Shown one piece after another: positions 48,648 through 56,693 of a stretch of DNA of 64,000 nt. The stretch comes from Pleurocapsa minor GSE-CHR-MK 17-07R (lineage in GTDB: Bacteria > Chloroflexota > Anaerolineae > Aggregatilineales > Phototrophicaceae). The position numbers were made by a program, and so were the translations under genes. The notes beneath the pieces are model-generated. The model was not told the origin of the DNA and did not search any database. It saw nothing but the letters and a program-made list of their open reading frames with translations. Positions within the stretch are counted from its first letter, which is position 1. Every line of letters starts with the position of its first letter. The DNA is taken from the NCBI GenBank assembly GCA_019359125.1, contig JAHHHY010000015.1, forward strand, positions 1 to 64,000. The letters run 5' to 3'.

Positions 48648-51050
48648 ATGCCAACACACATTCGCAAGGCAGGGGTCATCGGCAGCGGGACCATGGGCGG
48701 CGGCATCGCGGCGCTGCTGGCGGGCGTCGGCGTCACGGTGACGCTGCTGGACATCGCTGCGCCGGGCACGCAGCCGGGCGACCCGCCCGCCAAACGGAGC
48801 GCCATCGCCATTGACGGGCTGAAGAAAGCGACGGCATCGCGCCCGGCGCAGTTTTTCAGCGCGGCCGACGCGGGCCTGATCCGGACCGGAAACATCGACG
48901 ACGACCTGCATCTGCTGGCCGATGCCGACTGGATTATCGAGGTGGTGGTCGAGCGACTGGACGTGAAACGGTCGCTGATGGCGAAGCTGGCCGCGATCGT
49001 CTCGCCGACAGCTATCGTCAGCACCAACACCAGCGGCCTGCCCATCGCCGAGATTGCCGAAGGCCTGCCCGACGACTTCACGCGCCGTTTTCTGGGCACG
49101 CACTTCTTCAATCCGCCGCGCTATCTCAAGCTGCTGGAGGTCATCCCCGGCCCAAACACTGACCCCGACATCGTGGCCTTCATCGAGCGTTATGGCGCGA
49201 ATGTGCTGGGTAAAGGGGTGGTGCTGTGCAAGGACGAGCCGAATTTCATCGGTAACCGCTTCATGAGCATGATCGGTTCGCAGGCCTTCAACAGCGCGCT
49301 GACCGGCGGCTTCACCGTAGACGAAATCGACAGCATCACCGGCCCGCTGATCGGCCGCCCGAAGACGGCGACGTTTCGCCTGAACGACCTGGTCGGCATC
49401 GACATCGCCGTGCATGTGGGGCGCAACCTGTATCCCGCCATCCCGAATGACCCGGCGCGCGAGATTCTGGCGCATCCCGACACCGTCGCCATTTTCGACT
49501 ACCTGCTGGACAAAAAATGGCTGGGCAATAAGTCCGGCCAGGGCTTCTACAAGACGGTCAAGGGGCCAGGCGGCGAAAAAGAATTCTGGACGCTCAACCT
49601 GAAAACCTTCGAGTATGAGGCGCCGCAGAAAGTGCGCTTTGACAGCGTGGGCAAGCATCGCAAGGTCGAAGACACCGGCGAGCGCATCCGCCTGCTCATC
49701 AGTGAGGACGACCGCGCCGGGCAATACCTGTGGCATCACCATGCCTTTTACCTGGCCTACGCCAGCCAGCGCGTGCCCGAAATTACCGAGAGCATCGTTA
49801 ACATCGACAATGCGCAGAAGTGGGGCTTCGCGCATGAGATGGGGCCGTTTGAAATCTGGGATGCGCTGGGCGTGACCGAGACCGTGCCCGCTTTTGATGC
49901 AGCAGGCTATCCGGTGGCTGACTGGGTGAAGACGATGCTGGCCGCTGGCCACACCAGCTTTTATCAGCGCGACGCGTCGGGCATGGCGACGGCCTATTAC
50001 AGCCCGCAGGCTGGCGCATATGTGCCGCTGGCCCGCGACCCGCTGGCGATCAGCGCGCGTTCGCTGCGTGCCAGCACCGGCAAGCCGGTCAAACGCAACA
50101 GCGCGGCCAGCGTGTGGGATATGGGCGACGGTGCGGCCCTGCTGGAACTCCACAGCACCGCGCAGGCCATCGATGCCGAGGTGATCGAGATGACCTGGGA
50201 GGCGCTGGCGCTGCTGGAGGCGCAGTTTGACGCGCTGGTCATTGGCAGCGATGCCGAGCGATTCTGCATCGGCGCGAACCTGTTCATGGTGGCAATGGCC
50301 GCGCAGAGCGGTCAGTTGTCCGACCTGGAAAAAGCCATCATCGCCAGCCAGCAGGTCATGGATGCGCTGCGCCACGCCGTGAAGCCGGTCGTCATCGCGC
50401 CGCACAATATGGCGCTGGGCGGCGGCGCCGAGCTGGTCATGGCCGGGACGCGCGTGGTCGCGCACAGCGAGTTATATATGGGCCTGGTGGAGGTCGGCGT
50501 GGGCGTGATTCCGGCCAGCGGCGGGTGCAAAGAGCTGCTGCGCCGCATCGTCAACCCGGTGATGGAGAGCCATCCCAATGCTGATGTGCTGCCCCACCTG
50601 CAAAAAGTCTTCGAGAATATCGCGCTGGCCAAAGTGAGCGAGAGCGCGAAGCAGGCCCGCGAGTTGGGCTTCCTGACGCCCGCCGACCGCATTGTCATGA
50701 ACCGCGCCACGCTGTGGGGCGAGGCCAAACGCGAGGCGCTGCATCTGGCGCATGGCTATACGCCGCGCCGCGCCGGGCAGGTGTATGCGGCCGGGCGCGA
50801 TGCCTATGCCGCGCTGCTGGTCGCGGTCGAGGGCTTCCGCGAGGGCGGCCAGGCCAGCGAGCATGATGCCCTGATCGCGCGCAAGCTGGCGTATGTGCTG
50901 TCAGGCGGTGCGGTCAGCAGCCCTGGCTGGGTGGACGAACGTGTGATTCTGGACCTGGAGCGCGAGGCGTTTCTGTCGCTGCTGGGCGAGGCCAAAACCA
51001 TCGAGCGCATCGCCCACATGCTGCAAACGAACAAGCCGCTGAGGAATTAG
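48648..51050 (+). CDS. fadN: 3-hydroxyacyl-CoA dehydrogenase / enoyl-CoA hydratase fusion (FadN-like)
   Basis: A bifunctional beta-oxidation enzyme of 800 residues. The hydroxyacyl-CoA dehydrogenase half comes first: NAD loop AGVIGSGTMGGGIAALLAG at residues 8-26, VSTNTSGLPI, and FLGTHFFNPPRYLKLLEVIPG with the catalytic His. The crotonase half is C-terminal (about 490-720; FCIGANLFM oxyanion hole, NMALGGGAELVMAG and LVEVGVGVIPASGG with both glutamates). This order and length match FadN (YusL) rather than FadB/FadJ, where the order is reversed. AGGAGG lies six bases before the ATG; the frame before it runs through repeat DNA. Thiolase is not in the window. Confidence 0.9.
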   Translation: MPTHIRKAGVIGSGTMGGGIAALLAGVGVTVTLLDIAAPGTQPGDPPAKRSAIAIDGLKKATASRPAQFFSAADAGLIRTGNIDDDLHLLADADWIIEVVVERLDVKRSLMAKLAAIVSPTAIVSTNTSGLPIAEIAEGLPDDFTRRFLGTHFFNPPRYLKLLEVIPGPNTDPDIVAFIERYGANVLGKGVVLCKDEPNFIGNRFMSMIGSQAFNSALTGGFTVDEIDSITGPLIGRPKTATFRLNDLVGIDIAVHVGRNLYPAIPNDPAREILAHPDTVAIFDYLLDKKWLGNKSGQGFYKTVKGPGGEKEFWTLNLKTFEYEAPQKVRFDSVGKHRKVEDTGERIRLLISEDDRAGQYLWHHHAFYLAYASQRVPEITESIVNIDNAQKWGFAHEMGPFEIWDALGVTETVPAFDAAGYPVADWVKTMLAAGHTSFYQRDASGMATAYYSPQAGAYVPLARDPLAISARSLRASTGKPVKRNSAASVWDMGDGAALLELHSTAQAIDAEVIEMTWEALALLEAQFDALVIGSDAERFCIGANLFMVAMAAQSGQLSDLEKAIIASQQVMDALRHAVKPVVIAPHNMALGGGAELVMAGTRVVAHSELYMGLVEVGVGVIPASGGCKELLRRIVNPVMESHPNADVLPHLQKVFENIALAKVSESAKQARELGFLTPADRIVMNRATLWGEAKREALHLAHGYTPRRAGQVYAAGRDAYAALLVAVEGFREGGQASEHDALIARKLAYVLSGGAVSSPGWVDERVILDLEREAFLSLLGEAKTIERIAHMLQTNKPLRN

Positions 51051-51060
51051 AGGAAAAGTA

Positions 51061-51118
51061 CTGAGTGCTGAGCAATGAGTACTGAGTAAAAAGCATCGAC
51101 TCATTGCTCAGCACTCAG
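51061..51118. repeat. CTGAGTGCTGAG inverted repeat, copy 2
   Basis: CTGAGTGCTGAGCAATGAG (51061-51079) pairs perfectly over 19 bases with 51100-51118 around a 20-base loop. It begins 10 bases after the fadN stop, as copy 1 does after iolC, and lacks a T-tract. It may act as a 3-prime hairpin. Confidence 0.8.
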
Positions 51119-51265
51119 GGCGAACAATGCGACCCTGGCGCACAACGCACAGTCAGCGTGCCCGATTTCGTATCCTTAAATGTCCACTTACCTGCGGCTC
51201 ACATGTCGGGCGTATACTGACTTGTGCATTTTGGCGCAAACCAATCACCGAAAGCCTGACCGCAC

Positions 51266-53848
51266 ATGCAGATTCCCGTCATCCCCCGCCTGTCTGCCCG
51301 CTATATCTCGCGCAGCATGCTGCAAAGCGTGCTGTTTATCGTCGGTGTGATGATCGGCGTCGCGGTCGTGGTCGCCATCGACCTGGCCAATACCTCCGCC
51401 AGCCGCGCCTTTGAGCTGAGCACGCAGACCATCAGCGGCCGCGCCACCCACCAGATCGTGCCTGCCAACAACGCCCTGCCCAGCGATATTTACCGCCGCT
51501 TGCGCGTAGAGCTGGGGCTGAACGAACTGGCGCCCGTCATCGAGGACCTGGTGCGTTCACCCGAACTGGGCGACCGGCCGATGCGCCTGCTGGGCGTCGA
51601 TCCGTTTGCCGAGCCGCCCTTCCGCGACTATCTGACCACCGTGCAGGTGGATGGGGAAGACCAGAACGCGTTTCAGGCGCTGACCGAATTTATCGCGCGG
51701 CCGTTTACCGCCCTCATCAGCGCGGGCACGGCCGAACGCTATGGCATCCAGCCGGGCGATATCGTGACCGTGCAGCCGGGCGGTCAGCCGCGCGAAATCA
51801 CCATCGCGGGCATTCTGGTCGCCGACGACGCGGCCAGCCAGTCCGCGCTGGATGACCTGATCCTGACCGATATTTCGACCGCGCAGGATATCGCCGGGCG
51901 GGCGGGTTTCATCAGCCGCGTCGACCTGATCCTGCCGGATGGCTATCCGCTGGAAAATATCATCGCCCTGCTGCCGGAAGGCGCGGTGTTGACCACGCCC
52001 GCGGCGCGCTCCAGCGTCATCAGCCAGATGACCGACGCCTTCGAGCTGAATTTGCAGGCGCTCAGCCTGCTGGCGCTGGTCGTCGGCGTCTTCCTGATTT
52101 ACAACACGGTCACCTTCAGCGTGATTCGCCGCCGCGCCGTGCTGGGCATCCTGCGCGCGCTGGGCGCCACCCAGGGCCAGATTTTCCGCCTGATTATCGG
52201 CGAGGCGCTGGTGCTGGGCGCGATCGGCACGGTGATCGGGCTGGGGCTGGGTATCATCTTCGGGCGCCTGTCGGTCGGCCTGATCGCGCAGACCATCAGC
52301 GATTTGTATTTCATGGTCAATGTGCAGGGCGTCACGCTCGACCCGTTCACGCTGGTAAAGGCGGCCGGGATTGGGCTGGCGGCCAGCGTCGCGGCGGCCT
52401 TCATCCCGTCGCTGGATGCCACGCGCACCCCGCCCGCCGGGTCGATGAAGCGCTCGCTGCTGGAAGAACAGGCGCTGCGCCTGCTGCCCTATGTGACGAT
52501 TTTTGCGGCGGTCTTGTGCGTCCTCGGCGTGCTGCTGCTCCAGATTCCCACCGACAGCCTGTTCATCAGCTTCGGCGGACTGTTCTGTGTGGTGGTGGGC
52601 GGGGCGCTGTTCACGCCGGCCGCGCTGGTGCTGTTCATGCGCTGGAGCGTGAATCCGCTCGGTCGCGTGTTTGGCGTGCTGGGCAAGATGGCCCCGCGCG
52701 CGGTGTCGCGTTCGCTCAGCCGCACCTCGGTCGCGGTGGCCGCGCTGACGGTCGCGGTGAGCGTGATCGTCGGCGTCAGCGTGATGATCGCGTCGTTTCG
52801 CGGCACGGTGACTGACTGGCTGAATACCACGTTGGGCGCGGATATCTATATTTCGCCGCCGCAGCTCACGGCCGTGCGTGCTGAGGGCGATGTCGATCGC
52901 GGGCTGGCCGACCGACTGGCGGCGCTGCCCGGCGTGGCAAACGTGGTCATCGGCCGCAACATCACCGCGCCCGCGCCTGCGTATCCGATGCTGCCGCCCG
53001 TCAATATGATCGTCGCCAACGGTGAGGTCACCAACGGCCAGCGCCAGTTCGTGTGGCTGGCTGACGGCATCAGCGAGGCCAATTACTGGGATGTGCTGCC
53101 CACCGGCGACTATGTCATGGTCAGTGAGCCGTTCGCCTTCCGGCGCGATATCACGCCAGAGTCGAATACGCTGACGCTGCTCACCGACAGCGGCGAACGC
53201 ACGTTTGAGGTGAAGGGCGTATTCTACGACTACACCAGCGACCAGGGCACCGTCTTCATGGCCGAGAACGTGTACCGGTCGTATTTCGACGACCCGTATA
53301 TCTCGACGCTGGCGGTCTTCCTGACCGACGACGCCGATTTCGCGACGGCGCTGGATGCCGTGCGCGGCGAGCTGATCGGCACCGACCTGACCGCGCAAAG
53401 CAACCGCAGCCTGCGCGATGGCGCCATTGAAGTGTTCGAGCGCACCTTCTCGATCACACAGGCGCTGCGCCTGCTGGCCGTCGTGGTGGCCTTCATCGGC
53501 ATCCTGAGCGCGTTGATGTCGCTGCAAATCGAGCAGACGCGCCAGTATGGCACGATGCGCGCCGTGGGCATGACGCGCCGCCAGTTGTGGAATTTCACGC
53601 TGCTGCAAACTGGCCTGATGGGCTTCACGGCGGGCGCGCTGGCGCTCCCCATTGGTGCCGCTCTGGCCTACGTGCTGATCTACGTCATCAATGTGCGCTC
53701 GTTTGGCTGGACGATGCAGATTTCGCTGGCGCCAGAGGAATTCCTGATCGCGTTTGTCGTCGCGCTGGCGGCGGCCCTGCTGGCAGGCTTGTATCCGGCG
53801 CGGCGCATCGCCCGGCTGGCCACGGCCACCGCGCTCAAGACAGAATGA
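51266..53848 (+). CDS. FtsX-family ABC transporter permease
   Basis: An 860-residue membrane protein with the duplicated FtsX/MacB-type layout: a first membrane helix (about 18-40), a large extracellular domain (about 45-240), a block of three helices (about 260-380), a second block, another extracellular domain and a closing FtsX block ending LYPARRIARLATATALKTE. Both FtsX repeats show the RRRAVLGILRALGATQGQ and TRQYGTMRAVGMTRRQL signature before a helix. Such permeases move lipoproteins or drugs, or regulate wall hydrolases, and need a separate ATPase. None is nearby. A TATACT box lies at 51213 but without a good -35. Confidence 0.88.
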   Translation: MQIPVIPRLSARYISRSMLQSVLFIVGVMIGVAVVVAIDLANTSASRAFELSTQTISGRATHQIVPANNALPSDIYRRLRVELGLNELAPVIEDLVRSPELGDRPMRLLGVDPFAEPPFRDYLTTVQVDGEDQNAFQALTEFIARPFTALISAGTAERYGIQPGDIVTVQPGGQPREITIAGILVADDAASQSALDDLILTDISTAQDIAGRAGFISRVDLILPDGYPLENIIALLPEGAVLTTPAARSSVISQMTDAFELNLQALSLLALVVGVFLIYNTVTFSVIRRRAVLGILRALGATQGQIFRLIIGEALVLGAIGTVIGLGLGIIFGRLSVGLIAQTISDLYFMVNVQGVTLDPFTLVKAAGIGLAASVAAAFIPSLDATRTPPAGSMKRSLLEEQALRLLPYVTIFAAVLCVLGVLLLQIPTDSLFISFGGLFCVVVGGALFTPAALVLFMRWSVNPLGRVFGVLGKMAPRAVSRSLSRTSVAVAALTVAVSVIVGVSVMIASFRGTVTDWLNTTLGADIYISPPQLTAVRAEGDVDRGLADRLAALPGVANVVIGRNITAPAPAYPMLPPVNMIVANGEVTNGQRQFVWLADGISEANYWDVLPTGDYVMVSEPFAFRRDITPESNTLTLLTDSGERTFEVKGVFYDYTSDQGTVFMAENVYRSYFDDPYISTLAVFLTDDADFATALDAVRGELIGTDLTAQSNRSLRDGAIEVFERTFSITQALRLLAVVVAFIGILSALMSLQIEQTRQYGTMRAVGMTRRQLWNFTLLQTGLMGFTAGALALPIGAALAYVLIYVINVRSFGWTMQISLAPEEFLIAFVVALAAALLAGLYPARRIARLATATALKTE

Positions 53849-53928
53849 AGCACAGACAAGCGTTGACTGCGGATTTCTGAAACCGGATAGCGGCGCATCC
53901 AAAACGCCCCTCACGATTTTGTATCGCA

Positions 53929-53987
53929 CCCATGCAGGCGCGGAGACTTTCAGCAGGAAGCTCCGCGCCTGCATGGGTTTCCTGCTG
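53929..53987 (+). ncRNA. Possible H-type pseudoknot structure
   Basis: Two interlocked perfect inverted repeats. Stem 1 is 17 bp (53929-53945 with 53961-53977, CCCATGCAGGCGCGGAG). Stem 2 is 9 bp: CAGCAGGAA (53951-53959), inside the loop of stem 1, pairs with TTCCTGCTG (53979-53987), outside it. That topology is an H-type pseudoknot. It lies between the FtsX permease and the MerR promoter. Whether it is transcribed, or is a repeat or terminator, is unknown. Confidence 0.45.
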
Positions 53988-54002
53988 CCCACCAACAACT
54001 GC

Positions 54003-54033
54003 TTGACATAAAGTGCACTTTAGGTTGTACAGT
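54003..54033 (+). promoter_or_regulatory. MerR-type promoter with 19-bp spacer and dyad
   Basis: TTGACA (54003-54008), a 19-base spacer, TACAGT (54028-54033). The spacer holds the perfect 14-bp palindrome TAAAGTGCACTTTA (54009-54022). This is the MerR-family activation geometry: an over-long spacer that the bound regulator shortens by twisting. It lies 27 bases before the MerR start. Confidence 0.8.
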
Positions 54034-54060
54034 GTGGTCGTTCAGACAACAGGGCACGCC

Positions 54061-54453
54061 ATGAAGACCTACACCAGCCGCGAAGTCTCGGCCATCACCG
54101 GCCTCAGCATTCCCACCCTGCGCTATTACGAGAGCATCGGCCTGCTGGACAGCGTGCAGCGCGCCGACAACAGCCATCGCCGCTATTCCGATGACGACCT
54201 GCGCCGGATTGAGTTTCTCAAGCGCGTGCGCGCCACGGGCATGTCCATCAGCGAAATGGGGCGCTATGTCGACCTGTTTCGGGCCGGCGACGAAACCCTG
54301 GCGCAGCGGCTGGATGTGCTGCTGGCGCATCGACAGCGCGTGCAGGCGCAGATGGACGCGCTGGCCGATACGCTCGACTTTCTGGACGCAAAAATTGCGC
54401 GCTACCACGACTTGCAGGCGCAGCAGGCCGCCATGCCAGAGGCCGCCTCGTGA
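54061..54453 (+). CDS. MerR-family transcriptional regulator
   Basis: A 130-residue regulator of the AdhR/NmlR-like branch. The winged helix at residues 1-70 reads MKTYTSREVSAITGLSIPTL, RYYESIGLLDSV and SHRRYSDDDLRRIEFLKRVR, followed by the long dimerisation helix (LDVLLAHRQRVQAQMDALADTLDFLDAKIARY). There are no conserved cysteines, so it is not a metal or thiol sensor; the inducer is probably a small organic compound or aldehyde. ATG 54061 starts the DNA-binding domain, 27 bases after a MerR-type promoter. The beta-hydroxyacid dehydrogenase gene 63 bases downstream is likely to be its target through the same transcript. Confidence 0.92.
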   Translation: MKTYTSREVSAITGLSIPTLRYYESIGLLDSVQRADNSHRRYSDDDLRRIEFLKRVRATGMSISEMGRYVDLFRAGDETLAQRLDVLLAHRQRVQAQMDALADTLDFLDAKIARYHDLQAQQAAMPEAAS

Positions 54454-54516
54454 CAGCGGGCGGGCGGGGAATCACACTATCGTACGCCGGACGGGGTTGA
54501 ATTCAGGAGAACAGAC

Positions 54517-55389
54517 ATGAATGTGGCATTTATCGGGCTGGGCATTATGGGCAGCCGCATGGCGGCCAATCTGCTGGCGGGCGGCTTTGCCCTGACGGTG
54601 CACAATCGCACACGTGACAAAGCTGACGCGCTGATCGCGCATGGTGCGCGCTGGGCGGATACCCCGCGCGAGGCTGTGCAGGGCGCAGATGTGGTCATCA
54701 CCATGCTGGCGCATCCGGAAGCCGTCGAGAGCGCGGCGCTGGGCGAAACCGGCTTTCTGGGCGCGATGGCCTCCGGCGCGATCTGGATGGATTGCAGCAC
54801 GGTGCAGCCGGCGTTCTCACGGCGCATGGCCGCGGAAGCCCAACGCCACGGCGTAAAATTCCTGGACGCGCCGGTGGCCGGCACGAAGCAGCCCGCGCAG
54901 ACTGGTCAGCTTGTCTTCTGGGTGGGTGGTGATGCGGAGACGGTGCAGGCGTGCGGGCCGCTGTTTGAGAAGATGGGCAAACAGGTCAATCATGTGGGCG
55001 AGGCAGGCATGGGCATCGCCTTCAAGATGGTCATCAATCACCTGCTGGCGACCTCGCTGCTGGCGTTTGCTGAAGGGCTTGTTTTGGGCGAATCACTCGG
55101 CATCGGGCGCGATGTGCTGCTCGATGCGCTGATCGGCAGCGCAGTGGCCCCGGCGTATCTGGCGGGCAAGCGCGGCAAGATTGAATCCGGCGAGTATGAG
55201 GCTGATTTTCCGCTGCGCTGGATGCAGAAGGACCTGCAAATGGTGGCCGAGGCCGCCTATCAGACGGGCGCTGCCATGCCGCTGGCGAACAGCGCCAAGG
55301 AAGCGTATCAGCTGGCCGTGCGGGCGGGCTATGGAGATGATGATATGTCCGCGATATACGCGTTCATCAAAGGCAACGACGACGTCTGA
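54517..55389 (+). CDS. Beta-hydroxyacid dehydrogenase (3-hydroxyisobutyrate dehydrogenase family)
   Basis: A 290-residue NAD(P)-dependent oxidoreductase. The cofactor motif VAFIGLGIMGSRMAANLL is at the N-terminus, the substrate loop DCSTVQPAFSRRMA at about 93 and DAPVAGTKQPAQTGQLVFWVGG at about 117 (only core quoted: FLDAPVAGTKQPA). The catalytic lysine lies in GMGIAFKMVINHLL. Members reduce succinic or glyoxylic semialdehyde or oxidise 3-hydroxyisobutyrate; the GxAFK form also occurs in semialdehyde reductases. Located behind MerR, it may detoxify an aldehyde. AGGAGA lies upstream of the ATG. A hairpin ends the unit at 55412. Confidence 0.88.
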   Translation: MNVAFIGLGIMGSRMAANLLAGGFALTVHNRTRDKADALIAHGARWADTPREAVQGADVVITMLAHPEAVESAALGETGFLGAMASGAIWMDCSTVQPAFSRRMAAEAQRHGVKFLDAPVAGTKQPAQTGQLVFWVGGDAETVQACGPLFEKMGKQVNHVGEAGMGIAFKMVINHLLATSLLAFAEGLVLGESLGIGRDVLLDALIGSAVAPAYLAGKRGKIESGEYEADFPLRWMQKDLQMVAEAAYQTGAAMPLANSAKEAYQLAVRAGYGDDDMSAIYAFIKGNDDV

Positions 55390-55411
55390 GGCATGCAGAG
55401 CAGGCAAGAAA

Positions 55412-55452
55412 ACAGGGGATGGGAGCGTCCGCAAAGACATCTCATCCCCTGT
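55412..55452. terminator. Hairpin between convergent genes
   Basis: ACAGGGGATG and CATCCCCTGT pair, extended by GAG/CTC with a one-base bulge. It lies between the stop of the beta-hydroxyacid dehydrogenase (55389) and the stop of dps (55475). The T-run is poor on both sides, so efficiency is uncertain. Confidence 0.55.
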
Positions 55453-55474
55453 CGTTTATGCCTTGAGTGCCGGG

Positions 55475-56002
55475 TTATTCCAGATGCGCGCGCAGGAACC
55501 ACGCCATCTTTTCGTGACTCTCCAGCAGCCCGGTCAGGAAGTCAGCCGTGCCGGCGTCGCCCGCTTCGGTCGTCTTGTCGATGCCCTGGCGCAGCGCCTG
55601 AATGACGGTTTCGTGGTCGGTCAGCAGCTCGCGCACCATGCCTTCAGCGTCAGGGTTGACGCCGGGGGCTTCCTTCAGGGCGCTGTGCTGGGCCATCTCG
55701 CTGGTGGTGCCGATGGAGATGCCGCCCAGCATGCGCACACGCTCTGCCGTCTCGTCCATCGCTTCTTCCAGGATGGTGTACTGTTCCTCAAACAGCTCGT
55801 GGAGCTGCTTGAAGTGCATACCCGTCACGTTCCAGTGGAACTTGCGGCTTTTGGTGTACAGGACGAACGTGTTCGCCAGCGTGGCGGTGAGAATTTCAAT
55901 CGACGACTTGCGTGCCTTGTCGCCCAGGCCAATATTCAGCAGCTTGTCCGCTGTCTTGGTGCTGTTCTTGCCATTGGTGGCCATGGTCATTTCCCTTTGC
56001 AT
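55475..56002 (-). CDS. dps: Dps-type ferritin-like DNA-protection protein
   Basis: Dps dodecamers store iron and shield DNA during starvation and oxidative stress. The 175-residue protein has the ferroxidase-site pattern HWNVTGMHFKQLHELFEEQY and EEAMDETAERVRMLGG, with His, His and Asp/Glu ligands provided by adjacent subunits. The helical end is LLESHEKMAWFLRAHLE. Start choice is open: ATG 56002 (GGGAAGGGA upstream), 55990 or 55984 give 175, 171 or 169 residues with a basic, Lys/Asn-rich N-terminus (TNGKNSTKTADK) of the kind that binds DNA. I use 56002. Confidence 0.9.
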   Translation of the reverse strand: MQREMTMATNGKNSTKTADKLLNIGLGDKARKSSIEILTATLANTFVLYTKSRKFHWNVTGMHFKQLHELFEEQYTILEEAMDETAERVRMLGGISIGTTSEMAQHSALKEAPGVNPDAEGMVRELLTDHETVIQALRQGIDKTTEAGDAGTADFLTGLLESHEKMAWFLRAHLE

Positions 56003-56120
56003 GTGTTCCCTTCCCATAAGACGTATTGTAATGACCTGAGTATACGCCGCGGGAGAACACTCATGCAGGTCTAAGCGGGTGACAGGCACATGGGTCGAAT
56101 GGGGGATGGGCCGCGGGTGA

Positions 56121-56660
56121 TTACAGCTTCTCGACGGATAACACCTGTTTGCTGCCGGCTGTGCGGTACACCCGATAACGGCTGTGCTCGCTGAAGGCAT
56201 TAAAGACCGGCTTGGCGGCACGGATCTCGCTGCCCCCCACCTGCACGATATAGGCTGACGTACGCGTGCGCGGGTTCATGCGCAGGATGCGTTTGGCCTC
56301 ACCTTCCTGCACCAGCAGCGGCGACGCGGCCGTATCCGCCCGATGGCGCATGACGATCTGCGCGGTGACGCCCACCAGCCCGGCATTGAAGATGGTGAGC
56401 GCGATGCCCACCAGCAGCAGCACCGCGTTCGAGTGCTGTGACCCGAAGAAAATCAGCGTGGTGGCCGCGAGGATGATGAAGAAGACCAGTGCGCCATTGA
56501 TCGCGACGGCGCGGCGAAACTGCGTCGTCAGCCGGTTGCGCTGGGCGTCGCTGAGCGTGCCGGCGCGGTTGGCGGACAGGTCTGCCAGGCTGAAGCGCAG
56601 CAGCTCCGCAAGGGTGGCCGATGCAACCTCGGGGGTGGGCTGGTCCTGCGTGATGGTCAT
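56121..56660 (-). CDS. Two-helix membrane protein, unknown function
   Basis: A 179-residue protein, not recognised. The N-terminal 50 residues are helical and cytoplasmic (LAELLRFSLADLSANRAGTL). Two hydrophobic helices follow (GALVFFIILAATTLIFFG and VLLLVGIALTIFNAGLVG, separated by a short loop) and then a C-terminal domain of 70 residues (RMNPRTRTSAYIVQVGGSEI, YRVYRTAGSKQVLSVE). It lies between dps and a lipoprotein gene, all leftward, 33 bases from the lipoprotein stop. Confidence 0.75.
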   Translation of the reverse strand: MTITQDQPTPEVASATLAELLRFSLADLSANRAGTLSDAQRNRLTTQFRRAVAINGALVFFIILAATTLIFFGSQHSNAVLLLVGIALTIFNAGLVGVTAQIVMRHRADTAASPLLVQEGEAKRILRMNPRTRTSAYIVQVGGSEIRAAKPVFNAFSEHSRYRVYRTAGSKQVLSVEKL

Positions 56661-56693
56661 ATCATGTGTCCTTGAACGTGTGGTCTGATGATG

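Noticed and set aside
48576-50465. Long leftward open frame (629 codons) opposite fadN
   Set aside because: It is an antisense shadow: fadN has both catalytic domains intact in the forward frame.
51557-53998. Long leftward open frame (813 codons) opposite the FtsX permease
   Set aside because: Its protein is rich in Arg, His, Gln and Asp without any domain, the usual shadow of a high-GC gene on the other strand. The permease frame shows clear FtsX signatures.
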